Part shown: positions 1 through 7,519 of the stretch, one piece after another
How the letters are laid out: the number at the start of each line of letters is the position of its first letter
Numbering within the stretch: position 1 is the first letter of the stretch
Assembly (NCBI GenBank): GCA_910588135.1
Contig: CAJUOT010000021.1
Span: forward strand, 1-25,214
DNA length: 25,214 nucleotides
Source: an uncultured Oscillospiraceae bacterium
Lineage (GTDB): Bacteria > Bacillota > Clostridia > Oscillospirales > Oscillospiraceae
Direction: 5' to 3'
Position numbers and translations under genes: made by a program
The notes under the pieces: generated by a model
What the model was told of the DNA's origin: nothing
Seen by the model: the letters and a program-made list of their open reading frames with translations, nothing else
Databases searched by the model: none

Positions 1-20
1 ACTGGGTGAACCAATACTGA

Positions 21-57
21 AAAAAGGCTCCCTGCTGCTGTCAGCAGGGAGCCTTTT
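21..57 (-). terminator. Intrinsic terminator of the ABC import operon
   Basis: A perfect 12-base stem (26-37 with 42-53) and a 4-base loop are followed on the minus strand by five Ts (plus-strand A at 21-25). The hairpin starts just past the stop codon of the ATPase gene (57-59). A four-T run on the plus side means it could also end plus-strand transcripts. Confidence 0.85.
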
Positions 58-638
58 CATATCTGTCTCAAGGGCGGGCCGTCCAGCGCCACGATCCGGT
101 TGCACCCCGCCAGCACCTGGGGCTGGTGGGTGGCCAGCACAATGGGCGCGCCCAGCTCCCGCAGGCGGTGCAGGATACGCCCCGCCCGGTCCGGATCCAC
201 CCCGGCAAAGGGCTCGTCCAGCAGAAACAGCTCCCCGCCCAGGGCGGCGCACCGGGCCAGGGCCAGCCGTCTGGCCATGCCGCCGGACAAAGCCGCGGGG
301 CGGGCGTTCTCCTCTCCGGCCAGCTCAGCAAAGGCCAGCCATTGCCCCGCCTCCCCCCTGCGGCTTCTGGGGAGTACATCGGAGATGTGCTGCGCCGCCG
401 TCCGCCAGGGCAGCAGCCGGTCCTCCTGGAATAAAAGCGCCGTCCGGCCCGGATTCACGCCGGACACCGTCCCTTCCTCCGGAACAGCCAACCCCGCCAG
501 CACCCGAAGCAGCGTGGTCTTGCCGCAGCCAGACGGGCCGGACAGAGCGGTGAGGCCGGCGGCGGGGATTTCCAGGGAAAAGCGGTCCAGCACCACCTTG
601 CCGCCATAGCGCACCGTGACGTTTTCCAGTTTGATCAT
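57..638 (-). CDS. ABC transporter ATP-binding protein, SsuB/TauB-like
   Basis: This is the ATPase of a three-gene import system; it hydrolyses ATP at the inner face of the membrane to drive the permease encoded just upstream. The 193 residues contain Walker A GPSGCGKTT at 34-42, a Q-loop Gln at 71, the signature LSGGM at 117-121, Walker B ELFLLDEP at 136-143 and the switch His at 171. The FQEDRLLPW segment is typical of the nitrate/sulfonate/taurine group. The start was placed at the ATG at 638, which overlaps the permease stop by four bases; an upstream extension in the same frame reads as low-complexity Gly/Ala and is not credible. At 193 residues it is shorter than the usual 240-260 of the family, so the C-terminal part is trimmed. 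The substrate cannot be told from the sequence. Confidence 0.92.
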   Translation of the reverse strand: MIKLENVTVRYGGKVVLDRFSLEIPAAGLTALSGPSGCGKTTLLRVLAGLAVPEEGTVSGVNPGRTALLFQEDRLLPWRTAAQHISDVLPRSRRGEAGQWLAFAELAGEENARPAALSGGMARRLALARCAALGGELFLLDEPFAGVDPDRAGRILHRLRELGAPIVLATHQPQVLAGCNRIVALDGPPLRQI

Positions 639-1369
639 CCGCCGCGCCCCCTCTCCAGCACCCGCCGCAGCACCCCCTCCAGGGCCAGAGACAGCGCCGC
701 AATGGCCAGCGTCCAGGCGAGCAGCTCCGCCGTCTCCAGTCCCAGCTTGGCCTGCTGGATGCGGGAGCCGATGGCCTGCGGCGGAGGGCAGAGCACCTCC
801 GCCGCCACCCCCGACTTCCACGCCAGCCCGAAAGCGGTGAGCAGTCCGGCGGAAAAGTGGGACCGCAGGGCCGGCAGACAGACCAGCCGCAGGGTTTTGA
901 GCCGGGAAAAACGGTAGGCCCGGGCCAGCTCCAGCAGCTGCTCATCCATGCCGCCCAGTCCGGCGGACAGCGCGCCCCAGACCACCGGCAGCACCATCAG
1001 CCCCGAGATTACCCAGGGGATGGCGGCCCGGGCCACCCACAGGTATACCAGCAGGATAAAGGATACCACCGGCGTGGCCCGCACCACCCGAATGGCCGGG
1101 GAAATGATCCGGGCGGCCCAGGGAGAAGCATGGGTGAGAAAGGCCAGCGCCGTCCCCGCCAGCGTCCCCCAGGCAAGGCCCAGAAACACCCGCCCCAGCG
1201 TCGCCCCCACGGACAGCCAGAAGTCCACCGTCCCCGCCAGGGCCAGCAGCCGCTCCCCCACCGCCAGCGGGCCGGGAAGGAGCAGCTCCCGCCCCACCGC
1301 CAGGGCCGCAAGCTGCCATACCCCCAGCCAGAAAACCAGGGGCGCGGCCCATTTTAACAGCTTGTTCAA
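635..1369 (-). CDS. ABC transporter permease, SsuC/TauC-like (BPD_transp_1)
   Basis: This is a membrane permease of 244 residues with about six hydrophobic segments. The first lies at roughly residues 8-28. An EAA-like loop around residues 160-180 (ELARAYRFSRLKTLRLVCLP) would dock the ATPase. The likely start is a TTG at 1369: it overlaps the TGA of the lipoprotein gene (TTGA), and no in-frame ATG lies nearby, so translation is probably coupled to the upstream gene. The family members move nitrate, sulfonates, taurine or thiamine precursors; nothing here settles which. The four-base overlaps on both sides show a tight operon in the order lipoprotein, permease, ATPase. Confidence 0.92.
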   Translation of the reverse strand: MNKLLKWAAPLVFWLGVWQLAALAVGRELLLPGPLAVGERLLALAGTVDFWLSVGATLGRVFLGLAWGTLAGTALAFLTHASPWAARIISPAIRVVRATPVVSFILLVYLWVARAAIPWVISGLMVLPVVWGALSAGLGGMDEQLLELARAYRFSRLKTLRLVCLPALRSHFSAGLLTAFGLAWKSGVAAEVLCPPPQAIGSRIQQAKLGLETAELLAWTLAIAALSLALEGVLRRVLERGRGG

Positions 1370-2454
1370 CCGGGCATACCGCAGTCCGCCGCCACCCAGT
1401 AGATACCGTCGTCGGGCAGGGAGCCGCCCACAGCGGCGGGGTCAATGGACCACAGCACCGAGTAGTAGTCGGAGATGGCCGCCACCATGTCCATTCCTGA
1501 GAGAAAGGCCAGGTGGCACTGGGGAATGGCTTTTTTGGCAATGGCGGCGCTGGGCGTGATGCCGTAACCAGCCACCAGCTCCGCGGCGGCGTCCACATTG
1601 TTGTTCACAAAGCCGATGGACGCTTCATAGTCCTCCAGGAAGGCGGCCACCCGGTCGGGATGGGCTCCGGCAAACTCGGTGCGGGCCACCACAGCAGTCA
1701 TGATGAGCTGGCTGCCGCTGCGCAGGCTGTCCCATGCCTCGGTGAGGTCCACGGCCTGACGCACCTTTCCCTCGCTCTTCATGATGGCGGCGGTGGCGGC
1801 GGGAACGGGGAGCATGGCGCACTCAATGTCACCCGACAGCAGCTTGGCGCTGATTTCAGAGGCATCGGCAAAGACCACCTCCACATCATCCAGGCCGTTC
1901 TCCTGGAGCAGATAGCGCAGCACGTACTCCGGGTTGGCCCCCTGGCCCGCGGCGTAGATGGTTTTTCCCTCCAGGTCGGCGATGGAGTTGATCTCGGTCC
2001 TGCCGCCGCCCTCCAGAATGTGAAGGACGCCCAGGGTTCCCACGGCGATGATCTGCACCCCGCCGCCGGTCTTGTTATAAAGGTTCACCGCCACGTTGGA
2101 GGCCACGGTGGCGATGTCGATCTCCCCGTTGGACAGCCCTGCCACCAGCTCGCTGTTGTCGGCGGCGATGGTATAGGCGTAGCCTGCGTGGTTGGCGGTG
2201 TTGTTCCGGTCCACGTTGTCCAGCAGCTTGGCCGCCCCCACCCCGGTGGGGCCGGACAGCACCGCGAAGCGGACGTCCGGGGTCTCGTCGTCCGCCAGGC
2301 TGGGGGACGCGCTGGGCGCCTGGGAGGGCTGGGCGCTGGGCGGCGCAGAACCGGGCATCTCTTCGGAAGGGGCGTCCGCCGCCGGCTTGCAGGCGGCAAG
2401 GGTGAACAGCAGGGCGCAGGCCAGCAGCAGGGATGAGAGTTTCATGTGTCTCAT
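1366..2454 (-). CDS. ABC transporter substrate-binding lipoprotein, NMT1/SsuA-like
   Basis: This is the extracellular ligand-binding lipoprotein of the operon, 362 residues. The N-terminus has a hydrophobic signal and a lipobox LAAC with the modified Cys at residue 22, then a Ser/Pro/Ala-rich linker to about residue 60. The body follows the NMT1-like pattern, with a GPTGVGAAKLL opening, ELVAGLSNGEIDIATV, DLEGKTIYAAGQG and a C-terminal PDDGIYWVA segment. I recall this type as a common uncharacterised group in gut Firmicutes. The ATG at 2454 was chosen because AAAGGA lies ten bases upstream and the signal peptide begins there; a second ATG at 2445 is possible. The ligand is unknown: no thiamine or other riboswitch is visible in the short leader. 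Confidence 0.9.
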   Translation of the reverse strand: MRHMKLSSLLLACALLFTLAACKPAADAPSEEMPGSAPPSAQPSQAPSASPSLADDETPDVRFAVLSGPTGVGAAKLLDNVDRNNTANHAGYAYTIAADNSELVAGLSNGEIDIATVASNVAVNLYNKTGGGVQIIAVGTLGVLHILEGGGRTEINSIADLEGKTIYAAGQGANPEYVLRYLLQENGLDDVEVVFADASEISAKLLSGDIECAMLPVPAATAAIMKSEGKVRQAVDLTEAWDSLRSGSQLIMTAVVARTEFAGAHPDRVAAFLEDYEASIGFVNNNVDAAAELVAGYGITPSAAIAKKAIPQCHLAFLSGMDMVAAISDYYSVLWSIDPAAVGGSLPDDGIYWVAADCGMPG

Positions 2455-2529
2455 GGTCAAACGTTCCTTTCTGAAACGGGCAGGGCGGCCGGATTCCGCC
2501 CGCAATGGCTGAAAATGGGTACAGATGGG

Positions 2530-2558
2530 ATTATAGCTGGCATACCCCGTAAAGTCAA
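2530..2558 (-). promoter_or_regulatory. Sigma-A promoter of the ABC import operon
   Basis: On the minus strand the -35 box is TTGACT (2553-2558) and the -10 box is TATAAT (2530-2535), with a 17-base spacer. Transcription would start near 2523, giving a leader of about 70 bases. Confidence 0.8.
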
Positions 2559-2604
2559 GCTGTGGCGGGGGTGATTTGTTTACCAAATCTTCATCTGTTC
2601 CCCC

Positions 2605-2633
2605 TTGTATTTTCCAGCGGACTCCGCTATACT
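2605..2633 (+). promoter_or_regulatory. Probable promoter of the LCP gene
   Basis: TTGTAT (2605-2610), a 17-base spacer and TATACT (2628-2633). The -10 box is good and the -35 box is partial. It is divergent from the ABC operon promoter, about 50 bases away. Confidence 0.6.
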
Positions 2634-2703
2634 AAGGGGCGTTGCAGAGTTGACATAATCCGAGGGTATTCGACAGGCCCTCTTTGGAAAGGATGCCGTC
2701 CCC

Positions 2704-3726
2704 ATGAGCAATTCACCCAAGCGAACGGTCAAGCGCAAGCCCTCTCTCCTGCGCCGGCTGGCCAAGGGCCTGTACATTACGCTGTTCATTCTCTCCCTCA
2801 TCGTGGTGGCGGGATACGCCGCGCTGAGCATATTCGCCCCCAAGCCCGTGGTGGACTCCCAGGTCACCATCGCCCCCAGGGAGCCGGACGTTTCCCTCTC
2901 CCCGGACGTGACCCTGGCCCCCGGCCCGGAGGACACGGGCGGCCCCGCTCCCCTGGTCCTCACCCGGCGGGACAACGTGTTCACCTGCCTGCTGCTGGGG
3001 GTGGCGGACATGGGCGGCAGCGACACCATCATGCTGGGCGTGTTTGACACCGGCGCGAAAACCGCCTCCCTCATCTCCATCCCCCGGGACACGGTGGTGT
3101 ACTACAACGGCAAGTACCGCAAGATCAACGCCACCTACGCCGGGGGCGCGGAGGCGGTGGCGGAGGCCGTCGGCGACCTGCTGGGCGTGCCGGTGGACTA
3201 CTGGGTGTCGGTCAACCTGAAGGCGTTCTCCTCCATCGTGAACCAGATCGGCGGGGTGTATTTCGACGTGCCGGTGCGGATGGATTATAAGGACCCCTAT
3301 CAGGACCTGGTCATCGACATCCAGCCCGGCTACCAGCTGCTGGACGGCAAAAAGGCGGAGGGCGTCATGCGCTGCCGCAGCTGCTACGCCAACGCCGATA
3401 TCGGCCGGGCCGCCACCCAGCGGGCCTTTTTGGTGGCCCTGGCCAAGCAGACCATCACCCCGTCCAACGCCACCAAGGTCACCTCCCTCATCAACACCTT
3501 CAACAAATATGTCAAGTCCAATATGCCACTGAACAACATGGTGTGGTTCGGCACCCAGGCCATCGGCATGGACCTGGACACGGCGCTGCACGCCGGTTCG
3601 CTGGAGGGCAAATGGGTATCCCCCTACTGGCAGCTGGACGACGAAGCGGTGCTGGAGCTGGTGAACAGCCTGGGCATCTACAAAGAGGAGGTGCCCGCTC
3701 GGGCGCTGCATATCGTCCATCCCTGA
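2704..3726 (+). CDS. LytR-CpsA-Psr (LCP) family cell-wall polymer transferase
   Basis: LCP enzymes move teichoic-acid or capsule precursors from a lipid carrier onto peptidoglycan at the outer face of the membrane. The protein has 340 residues: a short basic N-terminus, one membrane segment at about 22-46, a Pro/Ser-rich linker to about 90, then the LCP domain to about 250. Conserved blocks are visible: SDTIML at 106-111, SIPRDT at 125-130, KINATYA at 140-146, GGVYFDVP at 183-190, and the PGYQLLDG block at 208-215. A Arg/Asp region follows (RCRSCYANADIGRAATQR), where family members usually carry the pyrophosphate-binding arginines. The start ATG at 2704 has AAAGGA ten bases upstream. The C-terminal 90 residues carry no domain I recognise. 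It is a single gene with its own promoter and terminator. Confidence 0.93.
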   Translation: MSNSPKRTVKRKPSLLRRLAKGLYITLFILSLIVVAGYAALSIFAPKPVVDSQVTIAPREPDVSLSPDVTLAPGPEDTGGPAPLVLTRRDNVFTCLLLGVADMGGSDTIMLGVFDTGAKTASLISIPRDTVVYYNGKYRKINATYAGGAEAVAEAVGDLLGVPVDYWVSVNLKAFSSIVNQIGGVYFDVPVRMDYKDPYQDLVIDIQPGYQLLDGKKAEGVMRCRSCYANADIGRAATQRAFLVALAKQTITPSNATKVTSLINTFNKYVKSNMPLNNMVWFGTQAIGMDLDTALHAGSLEGKWVSPYWQLDDEAVLELVNSLGIYKEEVPARALHIVHP

Positions 3727-3740
3727 CAGACAGGCGCGCA

Positions 3741-3770
3741 AAAGCCCCGGCCGAAGCCGGGGCTTTCTTC
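3741..3770 (+). terminator. Intrinsic terminator of the LCP gene
   Basis: An 11-base perfect stem (3741-3751 with 3756-3766) closes a CGAA loop and is followed by a T/C-rich run. It lies 14 bases after the stop codon. Confidence 0.8.
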
Positions 3771-3789
3771 TATCCTCCCCAGAATGGGC

Positions 3790-3817
3790 AAAGGCCCGCC
3801 CTGAAGGGCGGGCCTTT
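3790..3817 (-). terminator. Intrinsic terminator of the LysM nucleotidase gene
   Basis: A 12-base perfect stem (3790-3801 with 3806-3817) closes a TGAA loop. It lies 11 bases beyond the minus-strand stop codon at 3829-3831. The T-run on the minus side is only three bases, so strength is uncertain. Confidence 0.7.
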
Positions 3818-3828
3818 GAAGGTTTTAT

Positions 3829-5751
3829 TTACGCCGCGGGGATCACCAGGGTCTGGCCGGGCCAGATCATGTTGGGGTTCTTGATGACGCCCTTGTTGGC
3901 TTCGTAGATCACGCGCCACTTGGAGCTGTCGCCGTACTGGCTCTTGGCGATCTTGGACAGGTTGTCGCCCCGGACCACGGTGTAGGTGCCCTCCGGCTGG
4001 GGTTCCGGCTCGGGAGTGGGTTCGGGTTCCGGCTGGGGCTCGGGCTCAGGTTCGGGCTCGGGCTCGACCTCAGCCAGCTTCAAGGTGATGCGCCCGGCGG
4101 GCTCGGCGTAAGAGGCGGGGACAGTGCCGTCCAGCTCGCCCTTGATATAATCAATCAGCGCCTGGCTCTGCATCATGACCTCGTCCTTGATGAGCTTGCC
4201 GTCTGAGAACATGGTGAAGCCGTCGCCACAGTTCTTCAGCATATAGTTGTGGCCCGCCAGGGTGTAGGTCTTGGCCGGGTCGATGGCCTCATCGCCCACC
4301 TTCACGTCCTTGACCCGGCGCTCACCGTCCACACCGGCGTACTCACCGTGGTCGTTGGCGGTAACAGGGGACGGGATGGTGGTGTCAATGGTGTAGCTCA
4401 GGCCGGACACCTGGAGGAAGCCTCCGTTCTCCTTGGGCGCGTCCTTGGCGCCCCACTCCAGCGCGTCCAGAATGTTCTGGCCGGTCACTTCCATGGTGCA
4501 CACGCTGTTGGAGAAGGGCAGAATATTCACGATGTCGCCGTAGGTGAGGTCGCCCGCCGGGATGTCGGCGCGGATGCCGCCGCCGTTCATGAAGGCCACG
4601 TCGGTCTCCATCATGATCCGGAACGCGTCGGCCACCAGGTCGCCGGCGTTGGTCTCCTGGCTGCGCACCAGGCGGGGGGTGTCGTCGGTGGCCACCGAGC
4701 CGGTGAGGGCCGCCTCGGTCTTGCCGATGGGCTCGGAGAGCAGCTCTTCGAACTCGTCCTTCATCCCCTGGATGAAGGTCAGAATCGTCTCGTCCTGCTC
4801 GTCGTAGCCGCTGACCAGCTCAGCGGCAATGTCGCCGGTCTCGGTGTCGATGATGATCTTGCCGATGTTGGCCAGCTTGGTGCCGGTCTGGTTGACGATG
4901 ACGTCCTTGCCGTCCTTGTTGGGCTTGGTGTCGCCGGAGACCACGCTGTGGGAGTGGCCGTCGATGAGCACGTCGATGCCGGTGGTGTTGGCGATGACGC
5001 TGGTGGAGCTGTAGGGGGAGTCGGGGGTCTCAATGCCCAGGTGGGCGACGGCCACCACGTAGTCGGCCCCGTCCTTCTTGGCGGCGTCCACCGCGTTCTG
5101 CACGGCGGTGTACAGATTCTTGCCGTCATTGCCCTCGGAGAAGCTGTAGATATAGTTGCCGTCCCCGTCCTGGAAATAGGTGGGGGTGGAGGAGGTGAAG
5201 GTCTCGGGGGTGGATATGCCCACGTAGCCCACCTTCACATCGCCGTAGCTGACCACTTTATAGCCGTCAAAGGCGGACTGGTTGGTGGTCAGGTCCATGA
5301 AGTTGCAGCACAGGTAGTCATACTCGGCGGTCTTGGAGGCCAGATCCAGGAAATTGGGGACCTGGAAGTCAAACTCGTGGTTGCCGGGGATGGCCAGGTC
5401 GTAGCCGATCTCGTTCATGATTTTGACGATGTACTCGCCGTCGGTCAGGTTGCCGATGGTCTCGCCCTGGATGGCGTCGCCCGCGTCCACGAGGGTGACG
5501 TTGTCCGCGCCGTACTGGGCCTCCATCTCGGTCTTGTAGGCCGCCAGGCCCGCGTAGCCGATCTTGGTGACCTTGTCGTCCTTCTTCTCCTGGTCGATGC
5601 CGCAGTGCACATCGTTGGTATGGAGGATGACGATCTTGCCGTCCTCAGCGGCAGGATCGTCCCCGGCGGGGGCCGCCACCGCCGGAACTGCCAGGCTGAA
5701 CGCCATAACCAGCGACAGCAGCAGCGCCAGAAGCTTGCTTCTTACTTTCAT
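3829..5751 (-). CDS. Secreted 5'-nucleotidase/metallophosphatase with C-terminal LysM
   Basis: This is an exported two-metal phosphatase of the UshA/5'-nucleotidase family, which removes phosphate from nucleotides outside the cell. The 640-residue product has a signal peptide ending near AVAA at 24-27. The calcineurin-like domain carries the metal motifs HTNDVH (44-49), DAGD (89-92), GNHE (123-126), AHLG (236-239) and GHSH (265-268). A 5'-nucleotidase C-terminal substrate domain spans about 345-555. Then come a Glu-Pro repeat linker (561-587) and one LysM domain (589-640). The LysM domain should hold the enzyme on peptidoglycan, in place of the LPXTG anchor seen in many Gram-positive relatives. 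The start at 5751 follows AAAGGTGA and begins the signal peptide. It is a single gene with its own promoter and terminator. Confidence 0.93.
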   Translation of the reverse strand: MKVRSKLLALLLSLVMAFSLAVPAVAAPAGDDPAAEDGKIVILHTNDVHCGIDQEKKDDKVTKIGYAGLAAYKTEMEAQYGADNVTLVDAGDAIQGETIGNLTDGEYIVKIMNEIGYDLAIPGNHEFDFQVPNFLDLASKTAEYDYLCCNFMDLTTNQSAFDGYKVVSYGDVKVGYVGISTPETFTSSTPTYFQDGDGNYIYSFSEGNDGKNLYTAVQNAVDAAKKDGADYVVAVAHLGIETPDSPYSSTSVIANTTGIDVLIDGHSHSVVSGDTKPNKDGKDVIVNQTGTKLANIGKIIIDTETGDIAAELVSGYDEQDETILTFIQGMKDEFEELLSEPIGKTEAALTGSVATDDTPRLVRSQETNAGDLVADAFRIMMETDVAFMNGGGIRADIPAGDLTYGDIVNILPFSNSVCTMEVTGQNILDALEWGAKDAPKENGGFLQVSGLSYTIDTTIPSPVTANDHGEYAGVDGERRVKDVKVGDEAIDPAKTYTLAGHNYMLKNCGDGFTMFSDGKLIKDEVMMQSQALIDYIKGELDGTVPASYAEPAGRITLKLAEVEPEPEPEPEPQPEPEPTPEPEPQPEGTYTVVRGDNLSKIAKSQYGDSSKWRVIYEANKGVIKNPNMIWPGQTLVIPAA

Positions 5752-5823
5752 TTGCTCACCTTTCCCTTCTTTTTCTTTGTCCAGCGGTCCCCCGTGCGGT
5801 CCGGGCGGACCGGCTGTACGCTC

Positions 5824-5852
5824 ATTATACAAAATATCTGACAGGTTTTCAA
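5824..5852 (-). promoter_or_regulatory. Sigma-A promoter of the LysM nucleotidase gene
   Basis: The minus strand shows TTGAAA (5847-5852), a 17-base spacer and a perfect TATAAT (5824-5829). Transcription would start near 5817, about 65 bases before the ATG. Confidence 0.8.
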
Positions 5853-5891
5853 CCACAATTGCGCAATCTGCCCAGGTTTTTCTGCGGAGAT

Positions 5892-5930
5892 AAAAAAGCG
5901 GCCCCGGCCAGTGGCCGGGGCCGCTTTTTT
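5892..5930 (-). terminator. Intrinsic terminator of prfB
   Basis: A long perfect stem (5892-5909 with 5913-5930), including six A-T pairs at its base, gives six Ts after the GC stem on either strand. It starts right after the prfB stop codon at 5932-5934. Confidence 0.9.
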
Positions 5931-5931
5931 A

Positions 5932-7053
5932 TCATTTTGCGGCCCAGCTCCCCGTGGCGGCGGCGGTGAGGTAGGCGTTGATGAAGCCGTCCAGGTCGCC
6001 GTCCATCACCCCGTTAACATTGGATGTCTCAAAGGCGGTGCGGTTGTCCTTTACCAGCTGGTAGGGCATGAACACATAGGAGCGGATCTGGCTGCCCCAC
6101 TCAATTTTCAGCTGTACGCCCTTGATGTCGGAGATCTTGTCCAGGTGCTCCTGCTCCTTGATCTGCATCAGCTTGGAGCGCAGCATTTTCATGCAGGTCT
6201 CCTCGTTCTGGAACTGGGAGCGCTCTGTCTGGCAGGACACCACGATACCGGTGGGCTTGTGGATGAGGCGCACAGCGGAGGAGGTTTTGTTGATGTGCTG
6301 GCCGCCAGCCCCAGAGGAGCGGTATACCTGCCGCTCGATGTCCTCGTCCCGGATGTCCACCTCCACGCTGTCGTCCAGCTCGGGCATGACCTCCACCGCG
6401 GCGAAGGAGGTCTGCCGCCGGGCGTTGGCGTCGAAGGGGGATATGCGCACCAAGCGGTGGACGCCGTGCTCGCTCTTCAAATAGCCGTAGGCGTTGTCCC
6501 CCTCGATTCGGATGGCGGCGGACTTGATGCCCGCCTCGTCTCCGTCCTGGTAGTCCAGCACGGAGCAGGTGAAACCGTGGCGCTCCGCCCAGCGGGTGTA
6601 CATCCGGTAGAGCATCTGGGCCCAGTCCTGGGCCTCGGTGCCCCCCGCCCCGGCCTGGAGGGAGACGATGGCGGTGGAGCCGTCGTACTCTCCGGACAGC
6701 AGCGTGGACAGCCGGGCGGTCTCCATCTCCTTCACCAGCGCGTCAAAGCCGGCCTCCACCTCGGGGATGAGGGATTCGTCCTCCTCCTCGTTGCCCATCT
6801 CGCAAAGGGTCATCAAATCGTCCCAGGCGCCCTGCCGCTTGGCCTGGGCGTTCACCTTGTCCTCCAGGTTGCTGATGCGCTGCTGGACCTTCCGGGCCTT
6901 GTCCACATTGTCCCAGAAGCCGTCGGCCGCAGACTGGGCGTGGAGCTCGTCCAGCTCCCGCTCCGCGGCCTCCAGGTCCAGAGCCGCGCCCAGCTTGTCC
7001 AGCTCGGGCTTCAGGTTGTTCAGCTTCACCCGGTATTCGTCAAATTGAAGCAT
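5932..7053 (-). CDS. prfB: Peptide chain release factor 2
   Basis: RF2 recognises UGA and UAA stop codons in the ribosomal A site and triggers peptide release. The 373-residue protein has the helical N-terminal domain, the codon-reading SPF tripeptide at 205-207 and the catalytic GGQ at 250-252 in GAGGQHIN. The start is the ATG at 7053, ten bases after AAGGA. A GTG at 7077 is in frame but has no better ribosome site. In many bacteria prfB holds a TGA near codon 25 that forces a +1 frameshift and gives autoregulation. Here the matching place reads GCT CTG GAC CTG in one open frame (residues 24-27, ALDL), so that control is absent. It is a single gene with promoter and terminator. Confidence 0.97.
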   Translation of the reverse strand: MLQFDEYRVKLNNLKPELDKLGAALDLEAAERELDELHAQSAADGFWDNVDKARKVQQRISNLEDKVNAQAKRQGAWDDLMTLCEMGNEEEDESLIPEVEAGFDALVKEMETARLSTLLSGEYDGSTAIVSLQAGAGGTEAQDWAQMLYRMYTRWAERHGFTCSVLDYQDGDEAGIKSAAIRIEGDNAYGYLKSEHGVHRLVRISPFDANARRQTSFAAVEVMPELDDSVEVDIRDEDIERQVYRSSGAGGQHINKTSSAVRLIHKPTGIVVSCQTERSQFQNEETCMKMLRSKLMQIKEQEHLDKISDIKGVQLKIEWGSQIRSYVFMPYQLVKDNRTAFETSNVNGVMDGDLDGFINAYLTAAATGSWAAK

Positions 7054-7113
7054 GGCGTTTTCATCCTTCCGCGGCACAGGCCGCCGATATATTCAAATCT
7101 TTTCAATTTATGT

Positions 7114-7142
7114 ATTATATCGAAATCTCAAACCGTTGTAAA
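7114..7142 (-). promoter_or_regulatory. Sigma-A promoter of prfB
   Basis: The minus strand shows TTTACA (7137-7142), a 17-base spacer and a perfect TATAAT (7114-7119). The surrounding sequence is AT-rich. Confidence 0.8.
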
Positions 7143-7154
7143 GGGTGAAAACGG

Positions 7155-7181
7155 AAAAACCGCCCCGCGGCCGCGGGGCGG
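7155..7181 (-). terminator. Intrinsic terminator of the 34-residue peptide gene
   Basis: A perfect 22-base palindrome (7160-7181) is followed on the minus strand by five Ts (plus-strand A at 7155-7159). It begins four bases past the stop codon of the small gene. Confidence 0.85.
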
Positions 7182-7184
7182 GAT

Positions 7185-7289
7185 TCACCGCTGGCTCACC
7201 TGGGGGCCGCTCTGGTCCGGGAAGATCAGGTCGTCCACATCCTGCGCCGGGGAGGCCGCGGTCATCACCGTGCCGTCTCTGTCTGTCAT
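7185..7289 (-). CDS. Hypothetical 34-residue peptide
   Basis: I do not recognise this product. It is short, hydrophilic and acidic, with no signal peptide or membrane segment and no cysteines. Support for a real gene comes from signals around it: AAAAAGGAG lies about eight bases before the ATG at 7289, and a strong terminator follows four bases after the stop. A second in-frame ATG at 7295 would add two residues but sits too close to the ribosome site. A TATACT-like -10 box and an imperfect TGCAC/GTGCA inverted repeat lie upstream near 7337-7352, but no good -35 box was found. It could instead be the start of a decayed longer gene. Confidence 0.5.
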   Translation of the reverse strand: MTDRDGTVMTAASPAQDVDDLIFPDQSGPQVSQR

Positions 7290-7390
7290 TCTCATCGCTC
7301 CTTTTTCTGTTCTCTGGTTTTGCCCATACGAACCAGTATATGCACGGGACGGTGCAAGGATGACAGGAATTTTTTGGCGGGGCGCTCTCC

Positions 7391-7431
7391 CGATCACTTG
7401 GAGGGTGAAACCGCCGCGTTTGCCCCGGCTG
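7391..7431 (-). repeat. Decayed copy A of the AIM24-family gene 3' end
   Basis: Read on the minus strand, one frame gives AGANAAVSPSK and then a stop. This matches the true C-terminus of the gene at 7557, FAGAIAAILPSK and stop. The CCGCCGCG core lies 82 bases from the matching core in copy B. It also shares a CGATCACT-GGA stretch with copy B that the intact gene lacks, so A and B are closer to each other. Confidence 0.65.
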
Positions 7432-7471
7432 AATAACCGCCCCCGCCGCAAAGGCGGCGGGGGCGGTTATT
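7432..7471 (-). terminator. Strong hairpin between tail copies A and B
   Basis: An 18-base perfect stem (7432-7449 with 7454-7471) closes an AAAG loop. It follows directly on the stop of tail copy B on the minus strand. No clear T-run follows, so it may act as an RNA-stabilising or Rho-blocking hairpin as well as a terminator. Confidence 0.65.
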
Positions 7472-7519
7472 CGATCACTGGAGAGGGCAGAATCGCCGCG
7501 ACAGTTCCGGCCAAATCAC
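7472..7519 (-). repeat. Decayed copy B of the AIM24-family gene 3' end
   Basis: On the minus strand this reads DLAGTVAAILPSPVIE and a TAA stop, close to the intact C-terminus SNFAGAIAAILPSK. The copy is in the same frame as the intact gene, separated by its TAA stop and the hairpin at 7520-7549. The spacing between matching cores (7492-7500 and 7573-7581) is 81 bases, the same period as copy A to B. Confidence 0.75.

Noticed and set aside
2693..2707. Four-codon upstream frame (ATG to TGA) whose stop overlaps the LCP start as ATGA
   Set aside because: Its ATG overlaps the ribosome site and is too close to be used; likely chance.
3988..4077. Short tandem repeat in the nucleotidase gene
   Set aside because: It encodes the Glu-Pro stalk between the enzyme and LysM domains, a usual spacer, not a separate element.
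4249..5841. 530-codon open frame on the plus strand opposite the nucleotidase
   Set aside because: It is rich in Val, Gly and His, has no domain or ribosome site, and mirrors a gene with clear catalytic motifs; GC-rich codon bias keeps the opposite frame open.
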